Source: Flavobacterium sp. N502540 (GTDB lineage: Bacteria; Bacteroidota; Bacteroidia; Flavobacteriales; Flavobacteriaceae). From it: DNA of 64,000 nt. Location of the stretch: positions 3,162,001-3,226,000 of the forward strand of contig NZ_CP110012.1 of assembly GCF_025947365.1 (NCBI RefSeq), given 5' to 3'. Under the pieces are notes generated by a model, which saw only the letters and a list, made by a program, of their open reading frames with translations, did not search any database and had not been told where the DNA came from. Position numbers and translations under genes: made by a program. Shown piece by piece: positions 26,388 through 35,750 of this stretch. Positions within the stretch are counted from its first letter, which is position 1. Each line of letters starts with the position of its first letter.

Positions 26388-27716
26388 ATGTTTGATATTA
26401 ATGAAGAATTTGATTATTTTAATGAAAAAGATTGTAATTACAAAGAATTTTTGAATTCTCAAAAATTATTAACAGATGTTAATACTCTTACAGTACCAAA
26501 ACGTTCAGTTAGATTGTTAAATGCAAAAAAAAATGAAAAAAGATTACTGGAAATTAGTCCTGATAAGCTTTTGGCTGTAGAATATTGTTTGGTTTTCTTG
26601 TCAAATCTCGTAAATGTACAATTCAATGGCAATAATGATAAGTGGAAGTCTTTGTCTAGTAGGGTTTTAAGAGAGCAGATTCCAGGATCTGACGGAACAT
26701 ATAAAAGGGTTATAGAATTTTTACTTGAGCCAATATTTTCATTTAATTCTTTAATAGAAGTTAAACTAAATGACAGGGAGACCGAAACTTACGAAGTAAG
26801 GACAAGGTCAAAACAGTATAGACTCTCAAGCTTGCTTTTAAATAATAAAGTTGAAATATATAAAATATCAAATTCCTATCATAAGAAAAGGAGATTAGAT
26901 ATCTATCGCATAAAAATTATAGAATCGAAGAATAATTTGATTGTAACAAATCTATTGGCTATATATCCCAAATTAGCCCTTCCTGTAGAAAATGAAATAT
27001 TAGCAGAAGCTAGAAGATTAGTAAAAATCAAATATAGGAATGGTAAAGGCAAAAAACTGACTATTTTAAATGGCAGAAAAAAAACCGATCTTGTGGATCA
27101 GAAGCGATTTTATTTAGAAGATAGTTTAAAATTATTTAAATATTTAACAGAGAATGGATTTAAATATCCCTCAATATCTGGAGAAAGATCTGGAGGTAGG
27201 GTGTATGATTCAATAAATATGATGCCTAAATTCATTCGAAACCTAATTAAAATAGACAATGAGAAAACTATTGATATTGATTTCAGATGTTTACATCCAA
27301 ATTTAGCTGTAAAATTATACGGAGGTACTACAAAATATATTACTCATGAGTTGATAAAGGATAAGTTAGAAATGGAGCTTCATATTGTAAAAGAAGAACA
27401 TTTAAGTTTTTTTAATAAGAAGGCTCAACAGATGAGAATGAGTCTATTGTACCCTTATTATGAAACAAATGAACCCACGATGTTAAAAAAAATTATATCT
27501 GACAAGAATAAAAATAATTACAAAATTACCAGTCAAAAAATGTTTGATTTAGAAGTCAAAATAATGACGGAGTGTATTAGGAGGTTAAATAACATCGGAA
27601 TTAATGTTTTATATGTCTTTGATGCTCTTTTGGTTAAATGTAGTAATCAAAGAGCTGTCGAAAATATAATGAATCAAGTCGTTTCCGAAATGGGAATTTA
27701 TACTAATGTTGGTTAA
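26388..27716 (+). CDS. Mobile-element protein with polymerase-palm-like motifs
   Basis: 442 residues, basic, not fully recognised. The C-terminal half has a pattern known from plasmid- and element-borne proteins: GGRVYDSINMMP (about 268), then an acidic motif IDIDFRCLHPNLAVKLYGG (about 295), a helix KKAQQMRMSLLYPYYE, and near the end VLYVFDALLVK (about 407). The order, an acidic D in a motif-A-like position and FDA in a motif-C-like position, resembles a polymerase palm, but this is inference. The 15-bp iteron-like repeats directly upstream make a replication role plausible. Alone in its transcript as far as can be seen. Confidence 0.5.
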   Translation: MFDINEEFDYFNEKDCNYKEFLNSQKLLTDVNTLTVPKRSVRLLNAKKNEKRLLEISPDKLLAVEYCLVFLSNLVNVQFNGNNDKWKSLSSRVLREQIPGSDGTYKRVIEFLLEPIFSFNSLIEVKLNDRETETYEVRTRSKQYRLSSLLLNNKVEIYKISNSYHKKRRLDIYRIKIIESKNNLIVTNLLAIYPKLALPVENEILAEARRLVKIKYRNGKGKKLTILNGRKKTDLVDQKRFYLEDSLKLFKYLTENGFKYPSISGERSGGRVYDSINMMPKFIRNLIKIDNEKTIDIDFRCLHPNLAVKLYGGTTKYITHELIKDKLEMELHIVKEEHLSFFNKKAQQMRMSLLYPYYETNEPTMLKKIISDKNKNNYKITSQKMFDLEVKIMTECIRRLNNIGINVLYVFDALLVKCSNQRAVENIMNQVVSEMGIYTNVG

Positions 27717-28062
27717 AAAAATAGTCTTTGTTTTATAAGTGATTGGTATTAAGTGTTTTGGGTTTATTTTGCTTTTTACAGAAATAGTGGTTAGTAAAGG
27801 TTTGCCAAGCAATGACCTATTTATTGTTTGATCTAGAGTGTGTTGTAAGATTTTAGATTTTACCTTTTTTTCGGCTCTATTTTGTATTTCTTAAGAAAAA
27901 AGCTGGAACGACTTTTTTTGTTTCGCTTTTTATTGGTAAAAATAGTACAAAAATATTTTTTTTGTAAGTATTATTTGTAATATATTTGAAGGAATCAGTT
28001 TGTTTGTTACCCGATTAACAAGTGACAATAGGAATACCACTTAAGCAACATCTAATTTAATT
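27717..28062. other. Leader and promoter region of the rhs gene
   Basis: About 345 bases without a gene. TTTG at 27961-27964 and TATATTTG at 27981-27988, 16 bases apart, form a good promoter for the Rhs gene with a 75-base leader. Confidence 0.6.
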
Positions 28063-31000
28063 ATGTTATTAACCGATAACCATTTAACCATAGTCGTGGG
28101 TATTGACATCCACTTTACTACTTTACCACCATTCAATCCTTTTCATCCTTATATTGGTATTGTTATTGATCCTGCGGATTACATTCCTTTTTTAGGTACT
28201 TCGGTACATGTAAATGGTTTTAAACGTGGGAATTCTGATACAGGAGGTATTATTATTCCATTACAGCATATTCCACTTTTTACGCCACCTTGGCTAATGA
28301 TGCCCATTATTGGGCACGAGAGTATGAACTTTTTTGCTTCACAAACTGTATTTTCAGATGGTACGCGAATGAGTCCCAAAGGGCATATGCTAATGACTTG
28401 TAATGATATTGGAATTCCGCTCTCGATGTCTCTAGGGAAAACCAAAGTGGGTAAAAAAATGTTACCGTTTGCTCCAACGCTTTTTGCTCCAACCTCATTT
28501 TCATTGCCTATTCCTACCGGGAAACCCGTAATGGTAGGTGGACCTTATCCGCCCGATTGGGGAGGAATGATTACCGGACTGGTTGCTAGTATTGGCTTTA
28601 GCACGCTATTGAAGAAAACGAGAGGTCTTATTAAAAAATTTAATACAAGTGGAAAAAGTCCAAAAGGTCTTAAAAGAATCTTGTGCCGGTTTGGCTTTGA
28701 ACCTATAAACTTAATTAATGGTGCTGTAATTTATGAAGGGAGCGATTTTGATATTGCTAGTCCAATTTCTTTAAACTGGCAACGTAGTTGGTACTCCGAT
28801 TCTGATTATGTAGGCTGGTTGGGTCATGGTGTACATTGTGTATATGACAGAGCGGTAGAATTATACCCTGAAGACGATGCAGTAGGACTTCGTATGGAGG
28901 ATGGAAGATTGGTTGCTTTTCCTGCTTTAATACCGGAAGAAGAATTTTATCTCCGTGAAGAAAAAACAACCCTGAAAAAAACTCAGGACGGTTATCAGGC
29001 TTACGATCATACAAAGAAACTGTTTTATGATTTCACCCTTTTTAACGGCAAGAAATACCAGCTCACTCAAATTACCAATTCTGCTGGGCTTTCTGTTATT
29101 TTTGAATTTAAAGGATATATCCTGAACAGGATCATCGATTCGGCAGGCAGAGCCATCAAAGTAAGCACTAAAGACGGATTCATTCAAAAGCTAGAACTTG
29201 TTGGACCTGAACAAGAGGAACTTTTAGTTGCGTACGAGTACGATCAGGAAGGCAATATAAGCTCCATTATTGATGCACTTCAAAAACCAACAACCATTGA
29301 ATATGAAAATCATTTGATGGTCAAAAAAACAGATCGTAACGGTCAGACTTTTTATTGGGAGTATGATACTCAAAACAAATGTATTCACACGTGGGGTGAT
29401 GGTGGTTGGCAGGAAGGCTGGATGGATTACCATACGGAAGAAGGTTATAACTTAGTTACTGACGCCAACGGAGCTGTAACCACTTATTATTACGAGCCAA
29501 GTCAGTTGGTCACGCAGGTAAAAGACCCAATGGGCAACAGCACCTTTTATGATTATACCGAGTTTATGGAACTCTACCGGGAGATTGATCCCGAAGGACG
29601 TATACTAGGCTATAATTATGATGAAAGAGGAAACAAAACCAGTACAGTTTACCCCGATGGTACAGAAGAAATCATGATTTATGATGAGGAAAATCGTCCA
29701 TCAATTGCCATAGATCCCGAAGGCAATAAAACCGTTTACCTGTACAAAGAAGATAAAGAGAATCAGCTAAAAACAATTATAGCTCCTGATAAAACCACTA
29801 CCCATTTTAGTTATCACAATAATGGATTATTGGCAACAGTGGCCAAAAACAACAACAAACTCGAACTGATTTATGACGACCAATTCAACCTTATAGAGTG
29901 GCGTGAGAATAATGAAAAGTTAAAGTCATGGGAGTATGACCATCGTGGGCGCGTACAGGCGATCTATACCCCAATGCAAATGGCGGATTACTTTAGTTAC
30001 GATGCACTGGACAGAGTAAGACAGATTGTAGAAAAAGACAGCAATGTTATACAGTTTACCTACAACAATTATGATGAAGTAATAGGTTTAAAAGACAATA
30101 AGAACAGTATTAAGTTCAGTTATACCCCGATGGGAAGTCTTGCTACACGAGAGCAAAACGGAGTAAAAGTGCGTTTTGATTACGACAAGATGGAGCAGTT
30201 GCAAGGCATCAAAAACGAAGACAATGAAGTCTACTATTTTGACAGAAATAAAGCAGGACATATAATAAAAGAAGTTGCTTTTGACGGTATGGTGAAAAAG
30301 TACCAGCGTAATTTGGCAGGTGAAGTGACCAGAATAGATCATGGCAACGGAAAATTTACAGAATACGAACAAGATGCACTGGGACGCATTACCAGAGCGG
30401 ATTATCACGACGGTACTTGGGAAACGTACGGTTACAACAAAAATGGACAGCTCATTGAAGCTACTAACCAAAACGTTAGCATTTATTTTGAACGTGATGC
30501 AGTAGGACGTATCATACAAGAAACTCAAAAACAACAGCTCGATGCCACCCAAAACGGCATAACACTCTTATCAACTTATAATGCTTTAGGACAACGTACC
30601 AACATTACTTCCAGCCTTGGAGCCGATATCAATACTCATTACAACCAAAAGGGACAGCTGGAGCGAATAGAAGCCCAAAGTAAGGAACTTAAAGAACAGC
30701 ATCAAAAGTGGGAAACCACCCTGAAACGAGATGAATTAGGACGTGAAATAGAGCGCTTTACCACAGGAGGACTACATGTTAAAACCGGTTACAACAACAG
30801 CGGGAAACAAAAAGAGCAGGAAGTATTTGCCAATGGCAAACGTACAGGTTCGCGTTTTTACAACTGGGACACCAACCAGCAATTGCGCAGTGCGGTGAAC
30901 CAAATGACTTCAAGTATTACTTACTTTGATTATGATGACTTTGGCAATCTGGCCAAGAGTTATAATGGCAATGAAGAACTATATAAAACTCCCGATGCAG

Positions 31001-32262
31001 TAGGTAACTTGTACAAAACTCCCGATCGCAGCGATCGTAAATACGGTAAAGGCGGTAAACTGCTACAGGATGAAAAGTATTATTACAGATACGATGAGTT
31101 GGGTAATCTGATACACAAAAGTATAAGAAACATCAATGAAGAACTAAAGTTTGAAGAGCCAACCAATTGGATCGACAAACTGGCAGGCAACAAAAGCGAA
31201 GAAAAGAGATTACAGCAGGAACATCGGCAATGGCAAGATGGAGACACTACCTATAAATGGCTGGCTAATGGCATGCTCGAGAGTATCACCAACCCCGATG
31301 GAAAAACTGTACAGTTTGAATACGATGCCTTAGGAAGACGCACCGCAAAAATTGCAAACCAAAGAATAAATCGTTATGTTTGGGATGCAAATGTTCTTAT
31401 TCATGAATGGTATTATGATTTAAAAGATCGACCTAAATTAATAGCTACTGAGGATGATTTAGTCTACGACAAACCAGAGCCTATCGAGAATCTTATAACT
31501 TGGATCTACGAAGAAGGTTCTTTTGTTCCAAGTGCTAAGATCGTTGGAGAAGAAATGGTCTCTATTATTAATGATTATATTGGTAGGCCCATACAGGCTT
31601 ACAATGAAATTGGCGAGTTAGTTTGGGAAACCGATTATGATATTTATGGTGATTTACGTAATCTAAAAGGTGATAGAAGTTTTATCCCTTTTAGACAGTT
31701 AGGGCAGTATGAGGATATAGAGACGGCTTTATTCTATAATAGGTTTAGGTATTATAATCCAGAGACGGGAGGATATATTTCACAGGACCCGATTGGATTA
31801 CATGGAAATAACCCAAATTTTTACGCTTATACTTGTAATAGTAATAGATTTGTAGATGTGTTCGGATTAGCTCCGTGGGAAACGGGGAAATTTAGTGAAT
31901 GGTTTAATAATGCTTCTGTTCAGGATATTGTAGATAATAAGGATATAGTTTCAGATGCTTTAAGAGCGCCTGGTGGGAAACATGAAATGTTTCCTGTTTC
32001 AATTGCTTCAAAGGCTAAAGAGCTTGGATTTACAGCTGAAGATATAAAAAGTATGAGTATTGATACAGACAAAATTACTTTCTCAGGAGTTACGGATAGT
32101 GATGGTAATTTACTTCCTGACGGCCCACATCATAATAGTAGAGCAGGAAGGCATTTTCACAATAAGTTAATAAAAGAATTGAAAGATGCAACTTCAAAAC
32201 AAGATGCTTTAGATATCATTAAGAGACATCATGATGCACATATGAGAATAAAATGTAACTAA
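28063..32262 (+). CDS. Rhs-repeat polymorphic toxin with PAAR-like N-terminus and putative nuclease tip
   Basis: 1399 residues without signal peptide. The N-terminal ~170 residues are PAAR-like and G/P-rich (VHVNGFKRGNSDTGG, FSDGTRMSPKGHMLMTCNDIGIP), as in type VI secretion cargo. A DUF6531-like segment follows (about 215-290), then many YD repeats forming the Rhs shell (YEYDQEGN, YDERGNKTS). The core ends with GGYISQDPIGL and VDVFGLAPW at about 1270. The last 130 residues are the variable tip, rich in conserved-looking histidines (GGKHEMFPV, PHHNSRAGRHFHNKL, RHHDAHM), suggesting a metal-dependent nuclease. The immunity gene follows at once. No type VI structural genes are present, so it would depend on a secretion system elsewhere. 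Confidence 0.85.
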   Translation: MLLTDNHLTIVVGIDIHFTTLPPFNPFHPYIGIVIDPADYIPFLGTSVHVNGFKRGNSDTGGIIIPLQHIPLFTPPWLMMPIIGHESMNFFASQTVFSDGTRMSPKGHMLMTCNDIGIPLSMSLGKTKVGKKMLPFAPTLFAPTSFSLPIPTGKPVMVGGPYPPDWGGMITGLVASIGFSTLLKKTRGLIKKFNTSGKSPKGLKRILCRFGFEPINLINGAVIYEGSDFDIASPISLNWQRSWYSDSDYVGWLGHGVHCVYDRAVELYPEDDAVGLRMEDGRLVAFPALIPEEEFYLREEKTTLKKTQDGYQAYDHTKKLFYDFTLFNGKKYQLTQITNSAGLSVIFEFKGYILNRIIDSAGRAIKVSTKDGFIQKLELVGPEQEELLVAYEYDQEGNISSIIDALQKPTTIEYENHLMVKKTDRNGQTFYWEYDTQNKCIHTWGDGGWQEGWMDYHTEEGYNLVTDANGAVTTYYYEPSQLVTQVKDPMGNSTFYDYTEFMELYREIDPEGRILGYNYDERGNKTSTVYPDGTEEIMIYDEENRPSIAIDPEGNKTVYLYKEDKENQLKTIIAPDKTTTHFSYHNNGLLATVAKNNNKLELIYDDQFNLIEWRENNEKLKSWEYDHRGRVQAIYTPMQMADYFSYDALDRVRQIVEKDSNVIQFTYNNYDEVIGLKDNKNSIKFSYTPMGSLATREQNGVKVRFDYDKMEQLQGIKNEDNEVYYFDRNKAGHIIKEVAFDGMVKKYQRNLAGEVTRIDHGNGKFTEYEQDALGRITRADYHDGTWETYGYNKNGQLIEATNQNVSIYFERDAVGRIIQETQKQQLDATQNGITLLSTYNALGQRTNITSSLGADINTHYNQKGQLERIEAQSKELKEQHQKWETTLKRDELGREIERFTTGGLHVKTGYNNSGKQKEQEVFANGKRTGSRFYNWDTNQQLRSAVNQMTSSITYFDYDDFGNLAKSYNGNEELYKTPDAVGNLYKTPDRSDRKYGKGGKLLQDEKYYYRYDELGNLIHKSIRNINEELKFEEPTNWIDKLAGNKSEEKRLQQEHRQWQDGDTTYKWLANGMLESITNPDGKTVQFEYDALGRRTAKIANQRINRYVWDANVLIHEWYYDLKDRPKLIATEDDLVYDKPEPIENLITWIYEEGSFVPSAKIVGEEMVSIINDYIGRPIQAYNEIGELVWETDYDIYGDLRNLKGDRSFIPFRQLGQYEDIETALFYNRFRYYNPETGGYISQDPIGLHGNNPNFYAYTCNSNRFVDVFGLAPWETGKFSEWFNNASVQDIVDNKDIVSDALRAPGGKHEMFPVSIASKAKELGFTAEDIKSMSIDTDKITFSGVTDSDGNLLPDGPHHNSRAGRHFHNKLIKELKDATSKQDALDIIKRHHDAHMRIKCN

Positions 32263-32275
32263 AATATTGGAAATT

Positions 32276-32656
32276 ATGGATTATTTAGATAAGATTTTTT
32301 TATGGTTAGGTGTGACAAGTAAAAGTCAAGAGCAATTTGATGAATATTTTGAATTAGATTATTCAGAAGATATTGACAATAGAAAGATATGCGGTTTTTG
32401 TAAAGACATAGGTAAAAAATGGTATGATGAAGATTTCATAGGCTACCTAAGATTTAATGAAGAATTAACGGTTTTGGCAATTTTGAAAGAAGTGCCAATA
32501 AGTGAAAATGATAAAAATAAAGTACTGGATAATTGTAAAGATTTAGGTATTGAATTTGTTAATTCAGTTTACTGGTATTCTGGAGAGATAGAAGTTCCTT
32601 CAAAGGATAAAAAATACAATGAACTATTTTATATTGGAGAATATAGTTTAGATTAA
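32276..32656 (+). CDS. Probable immunity protein (Imm22-like) for the Rhs toxin
   Basis: 126 residues from ATG 32276 (MDYLDKIFLWLG), 13 bases after the toxin stop. It is acidic (FDEYFELDYSEDIDN, KKWYDEDFIGYLRF), as usual for immunity proteins. The start FLWLG...EQFDEYFELDYSE and the YDEDF motif recall the Imm22 family of polymorphic-toxin immunity proteins; that name is tentative. Position and charge make the immunity role likely. Confidence 0.65.
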   Translation: MDYLDKIFLWLGVTSKSQEQFDEYFELDYSEDIDNRKICGFCKDIGKKWYDEDFIGYLRFNEELTVLAILKEVPISENDKNKVLDNCKDLGIEFVNSVYWYSGEIEVPSKDKKYNELFYIGEYSLD

Positions 32657-33199
32657 CTTATTGTAAGAAAATTTCTTTTTGTCATACTTAAGATTAGGAA
32701 AAGAATGTTTTTCTAGATGAACAGATAGAAGTTTTCCGGTTAGCGTTGTTATCTTGCTTATGAATGTAATGAAACTTGACAAAGAATAGAGAAGCTACCT
32801 CCATGTTGAGGTAGTTTTTTGTTTGTAGATGTTATGACTTTTTACATGAAATATTTTAAAAAAAAATATTGTGAAGATGCAAAGTTAAAAGGTTTTAATT
32901 TTATAGCGCAAGGGTATTCTATGTTATGCAGATTTGTAAATTAAATTGCAAAGAGTATTTCTTGTTTCTTCGTCTAAATTTTGAATGTCTTTCATGTATT
33001 CAATTATTTTTCTCAAAAGTTACATTGTGCCCTTCCCCATTGAGCGTGTCTTTTAATAATAAATAAAGAAAGAGATGTGTCCTTTTTAGAGTATACCTTA
33101 GCTTTAATACTATTTCAATTAAAATCTAAACAGTTTTATTGGTTTTGCAGTGTATTAAAAATAACCACTCTAAAATTAATACATTAAAATGAAAAGTAT
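32657..33199. other. Gene-free stretch after the immunity gene
   Basis: About 540 bases. It contains a terminator (32795-32820); otherwise I see no gene, repeat or structured RNA. Confidence 0.4.
32795..32820 (+). terminator. Terminator of the rhs-immunity unit
   Basis: Stem CTACCTC (32795-32801) with GAGGTAG (32808-32814), followed by TTTTTT. Confidence 0.75.
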
Positions 33200-33207
33200 T
33201 ATCTTTG
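33200..33207 (+). promoter_or_regulatory. -7 box of the resolvase gene
   Basis: TATCTTTG matches TAnnTTTG and lies 21 bases before ATG 33229. This favours 33229 over the earlier in-frame codon at 33205. Confidence 0.5.
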
Positions 33208-33228
33208 TTTCAACAAAAGCAAAGAGCT

Positions 33229-33819
33229 ATGAAAACTGCAAAATACATTAGAGTTAGTACGACAGAACAAAACATTGATAGACAATCGACAACTAATCAT
33301 AAAATGTACATTGACAAATGCAGTGGTTCAATTCCATTCAACGAACGCCCAAACGCGATAAAATTATTGAACGATATAGCAAGCAAAAAAATTGATACGT
33401 TAATTGTGCATTCAATTGATAGATTAGGAAGAAATGCTTTTGATATCCAAACAACATTAAATACATTAAGCAATCTTAACATTAATGTATACGTAGAGAA
33501 TATTGGTTTATATTCTATGATTGACAACAAACCCAATTCTATCTTCAAAATGATAACTGATGTTTTAAGTAATGTTGCAGAAATGGAAAGAGCATCATTG
33601 TTGGAAAGACAAAAAGAAGGTATCATGATTGCGAAAGCAAAAGGAACATACAAAGGAAGACAGTTAAATACAACTGAAACACCTCAGCAATTTTTGTCAA
33701 AGTATAACCAATCTCACGTAGAATTGATTAAAGACAAAAACTATTCAATAAGAAAACTGGCAACAATTACCAATTTATCAAATAATACTATTGTCAAGAT
33801 TAGAAAAATATTGACATAG
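33229..33819 (+). CDS. Small serine recombinase (resolvase/invertase family)
   Basis: 196 residues. The catalytic N-terminal domain has the nucleophile serine in KYIRVSTTEQNIDRQ, DTLIVHSIDRLGRNAFD, and the E-helix with AEMERASLLERQKEGI. GTYKGR leads to a C-terminal helix-turn-helix (YSIRKLATITNLSNNTIVKIRKI). Size and layout match resolvases and invertases, not integrases. It is the second serine recombinase of the element. It may resolve multimers or invert DNA; no obvious res site or invertible segment was identified. Confidence 0.88.
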   Translation: MKTAKYIRVSTTEQNIDRQSTTNHKMYIDKCSGSIPFNERPNAIKLLNDIASKKIDTLIVHSIDRLGRNAFDIQTTLNTLSNLNINVYVENIGLYSMIDNKPNSIFKMITDVLSNVAEMERASLLERQKEGIMIAKAKGTYKGRQLNTTETPQQFLSKYNQSHVELIKDKNYSIRKLATITNLSNNTIVKIRKILT

Positions 33820-33877
33820 CATATTATAGAGTAAAAAAGAACTAACTAATTCACAAAATTATTAACATGAATATCTT

Positions 33878-33885
33878 TATATTTG
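33878..33885 (+). promoter_or_regulatory. -7 box of the AbiJ-like gene
   Basis: TATATTTG matches TAnnTTTG, 33 bases before the ATG at 33919. Confidence 0.45.
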
Positions 33886-33918
33886 TTTCCTAGTAAACTA
33901 AATATAAAAGAAATAGAA

Positions 33919-34779
33919 ATGAAATTTTCTCAACGAATTGGCAAAGTGGCAGTTTCAAAACAAATGCAGATTGATTCTTTAGATGATGAGCTAAAAAATG
34001 GTCTATAGAATGGTATAAAATTATTTTTAATTGACACATTATCCAAAAACAATAGTTATGGAGTATCAAAATTTGACAATTTCTGTTCGCTACTTTGGCA
34101 CAATCATTTTAAATTAGCAATTGACAAAATCCCTAGTTCCGATTACCAATCTGAGCAATATATCAGAGATAGTTTTTACAAAGGAGAGTGGTATGAATCA
34201 TATGATTTATTAGAGTTCTTAGCAAATTTAAAATCAAACTCATTTTATATTGAAAATGAAGAATTCATGTTCTTTTGTAATGAAATTTTAGAAAGGGAAT
34301 TTTCTGGTTATCGATTCATTGATAACCAAATTTCACCAATAACTAATAGAAACGAAATTGAAGAAATCGAAAATGCAATAAGTCAATCAGGCGAATTTAC
34401 AGCTTTAAGAGGTGTAAATATTCATTTAAAATCTGCTTTAGAAAAACTTTCTGACAAAAAATCTCCAGATTATCGAAATTCTATAAAAGAATCTATTTCT
34501 GCAATTGAATCAGTAGCAAAAGCAATTTCTGAAAATCCTAAAGATAGCTTAGGAGGAGCACTTGATAAAATTAAAGGAAAAATTAAACTTCATGCTTCAC
34601 TAGAAAGAGGTTTTAAACAATTATATGGATATACCAGTGATAGCGATGGAATACGTCATGCCTTAATGGACGACCATAACTGTGATTTTGAGGATGCAAA
34701 GTATATGCTTGTTTCAAGTAGCTCATTCATAAATTATCTAATCGTTAAAGCTAACAAAGCAGGAGTTTCTTTAGAATAA
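33919..34779 (+). pseudogene. AbiJ_NTD4-type abortive infection protein, interrupted by one nonsense codon
   Basis: The reading frame from ATG 33919 (MKFSQRIGKVAVSKQMQIDS) to 34779 is continuous except for TAG at 34006-34008 (codon 30). Related proteins read DELRNSLWN at this point, so a TGG-to-TAG change (one base) explains it. Restored, it has about 286 residues. The N-terminus is the AbiJ_NTD4-type domain. The C-terminal part (IESVAKAISENPKDSLGGALDKI, GIRHALMDDHNCDFEDAKYMLV) is helical and HEPN-like, with a possible R-x6-H. Such genes are linked to phage defence. Reinitiation at ATG 34267 would give a 170-residue C-terminal protein. A sequencing error is possible. Confidence 0.75.
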
Positions 34780-34840
34780 AACAGAATAATCTTAGAAAAA
34801 TATTAAGTCATCGTAAACGTAAAAGTTTTTATTTAGAGAA

Positions 34841-35359
34841 ATGATAGAGAAAAAACTAAAAGAAATCTTATCCTTAAACGGTATATCAATTTTAATTGGA
34901 ATAGTTGGAGGTATTTTAGGCATTATATCGATTTTCATTGATTGGAACACTCAACTAAGTATAAAATGGGTTGCAGGTTTATGTATCATATTTTCATTTT
35001 TTTTGATTATATCTTTAAAACTAACTTTTGACATTTACATGTTACATAAATTAAGAACTACTAGAAATAATAAAGTCATACAATTTTCAAGTACTGATTC
35101 GTTATTACTAGTAGAGAACAATAACAACCTTGAATATTCCCAGAGTGTTTCCATTTTTTTCATAAAAAACAATTTTCAATTATTGTTAGCGAGTGGATAT
35201 GTACAAAATATACAAGATAAATTTGTTCAAGTAAAAATTATAAATTTTGATGATGGCTTTATCAATTCCTATAGAGATGATTATGAAAGAATTCTTAATA
35301 ATGACAATAATGCCTTGATATCAATATTAATTAAAAATTACATAAGTTATAATGGATAA
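34841..35359 (+). CDS. Membrane protein of unknown function, first of a two-gene unit
   Basis: 172 residues. Two N-terminal membrane spans (ISILIGIVGGILGIISIFI and WVAGLCIIFSFFLIISLKL) are followed by about 100 soluble, strand-rich residues (NKVIQFSSTDSLLLVENNN, FVQVKIINFDDGFINSY). I do not recognise a family. It overlaps the next gene by 8 bases, so the two are translationally coupled and probably act together, with this protein holding its partner at the membrane. Confidence 0.6.
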   Translation: MIEKKLKEILSLNGISILIGIVGGILGIISIFIDWNTQLSIKWVAGLCIIFSFFLIISLKLTFDIYMLHKLRTTRNNKVIQFSSTDSLLLVENNNNLEYSQSVSIFFIKNNFQLLLASGYVQNIQDKFVQVKIINFDDGFINSYRDDYERILNNDNNALISILIKNYISYNG

Positions 35360-35708
35360 AGAAATAACAGATATAGTAGTAGCTAGTAAAATAGATGATT
35401 ATACAATTGTCATTAATAAAGGTCTTAAGGATTTTATTAATAGCAATATGAGATTTTTAGTTTATCAAGAGGGAAATGAAATTATTGACCCATCAACAAA
35501 TAATAGCTTGGGCAAGCTTGAAATTCCTAAAGGTTTTTTTAAAGTTCTGCATATTCAAGACAGCATGACAATACTAGTTTCAGAATTAAAAAAGGAAAAA
35601 AGCATGTTTCAAGTATTGAATAATGTATACAAAGAGATAGATATAGAACAAGATTTACTAAGCAAAATAACACTTGGAGATAAAGTGAAAATAGTCAACA
35701 AATTGTAA
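35352..35708 (+). CDS. Small beta-rich protein (FlgT C-terminal-like), second of the unit
   Basis: 118 residues, soluble. The core (INSNMRFLVYQEGNEIIDP, NSLGKLEIPKGFFKVLHIQ, SMTILVSEL, GDKVKIVNKL) resembles small beta-barrel domains of the FlgT C-terminal type (a pattern of F.VY..G..I.DP.T...LG......G..KV). That match is by eye and tentative. Coupled to the membrane protein upstream. Confidence 0.55.
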   Translation: MDKEITDIVVASKIDDYTIVINKGLKDFINSNMRFLVYQEGNEIIDPSTNNSLGKLEIPKGFFKVLHIQDSMTILVSELKKEKSMFQVLNNVYKEIDIEQDLLSKITLGDKVKIVNKL

Positions 35709-35750
35709 TTTCGCTTTGATTTTTAAAGAATGCTTCTAAAAACGAATTTC

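Noticed and set aside
30088..30552. 154-codon minus-strand frame inside rhs
   Set aside because: Antisense shadow of the Rhs repeats; hydrophobic, low-quality composition, no start signal.
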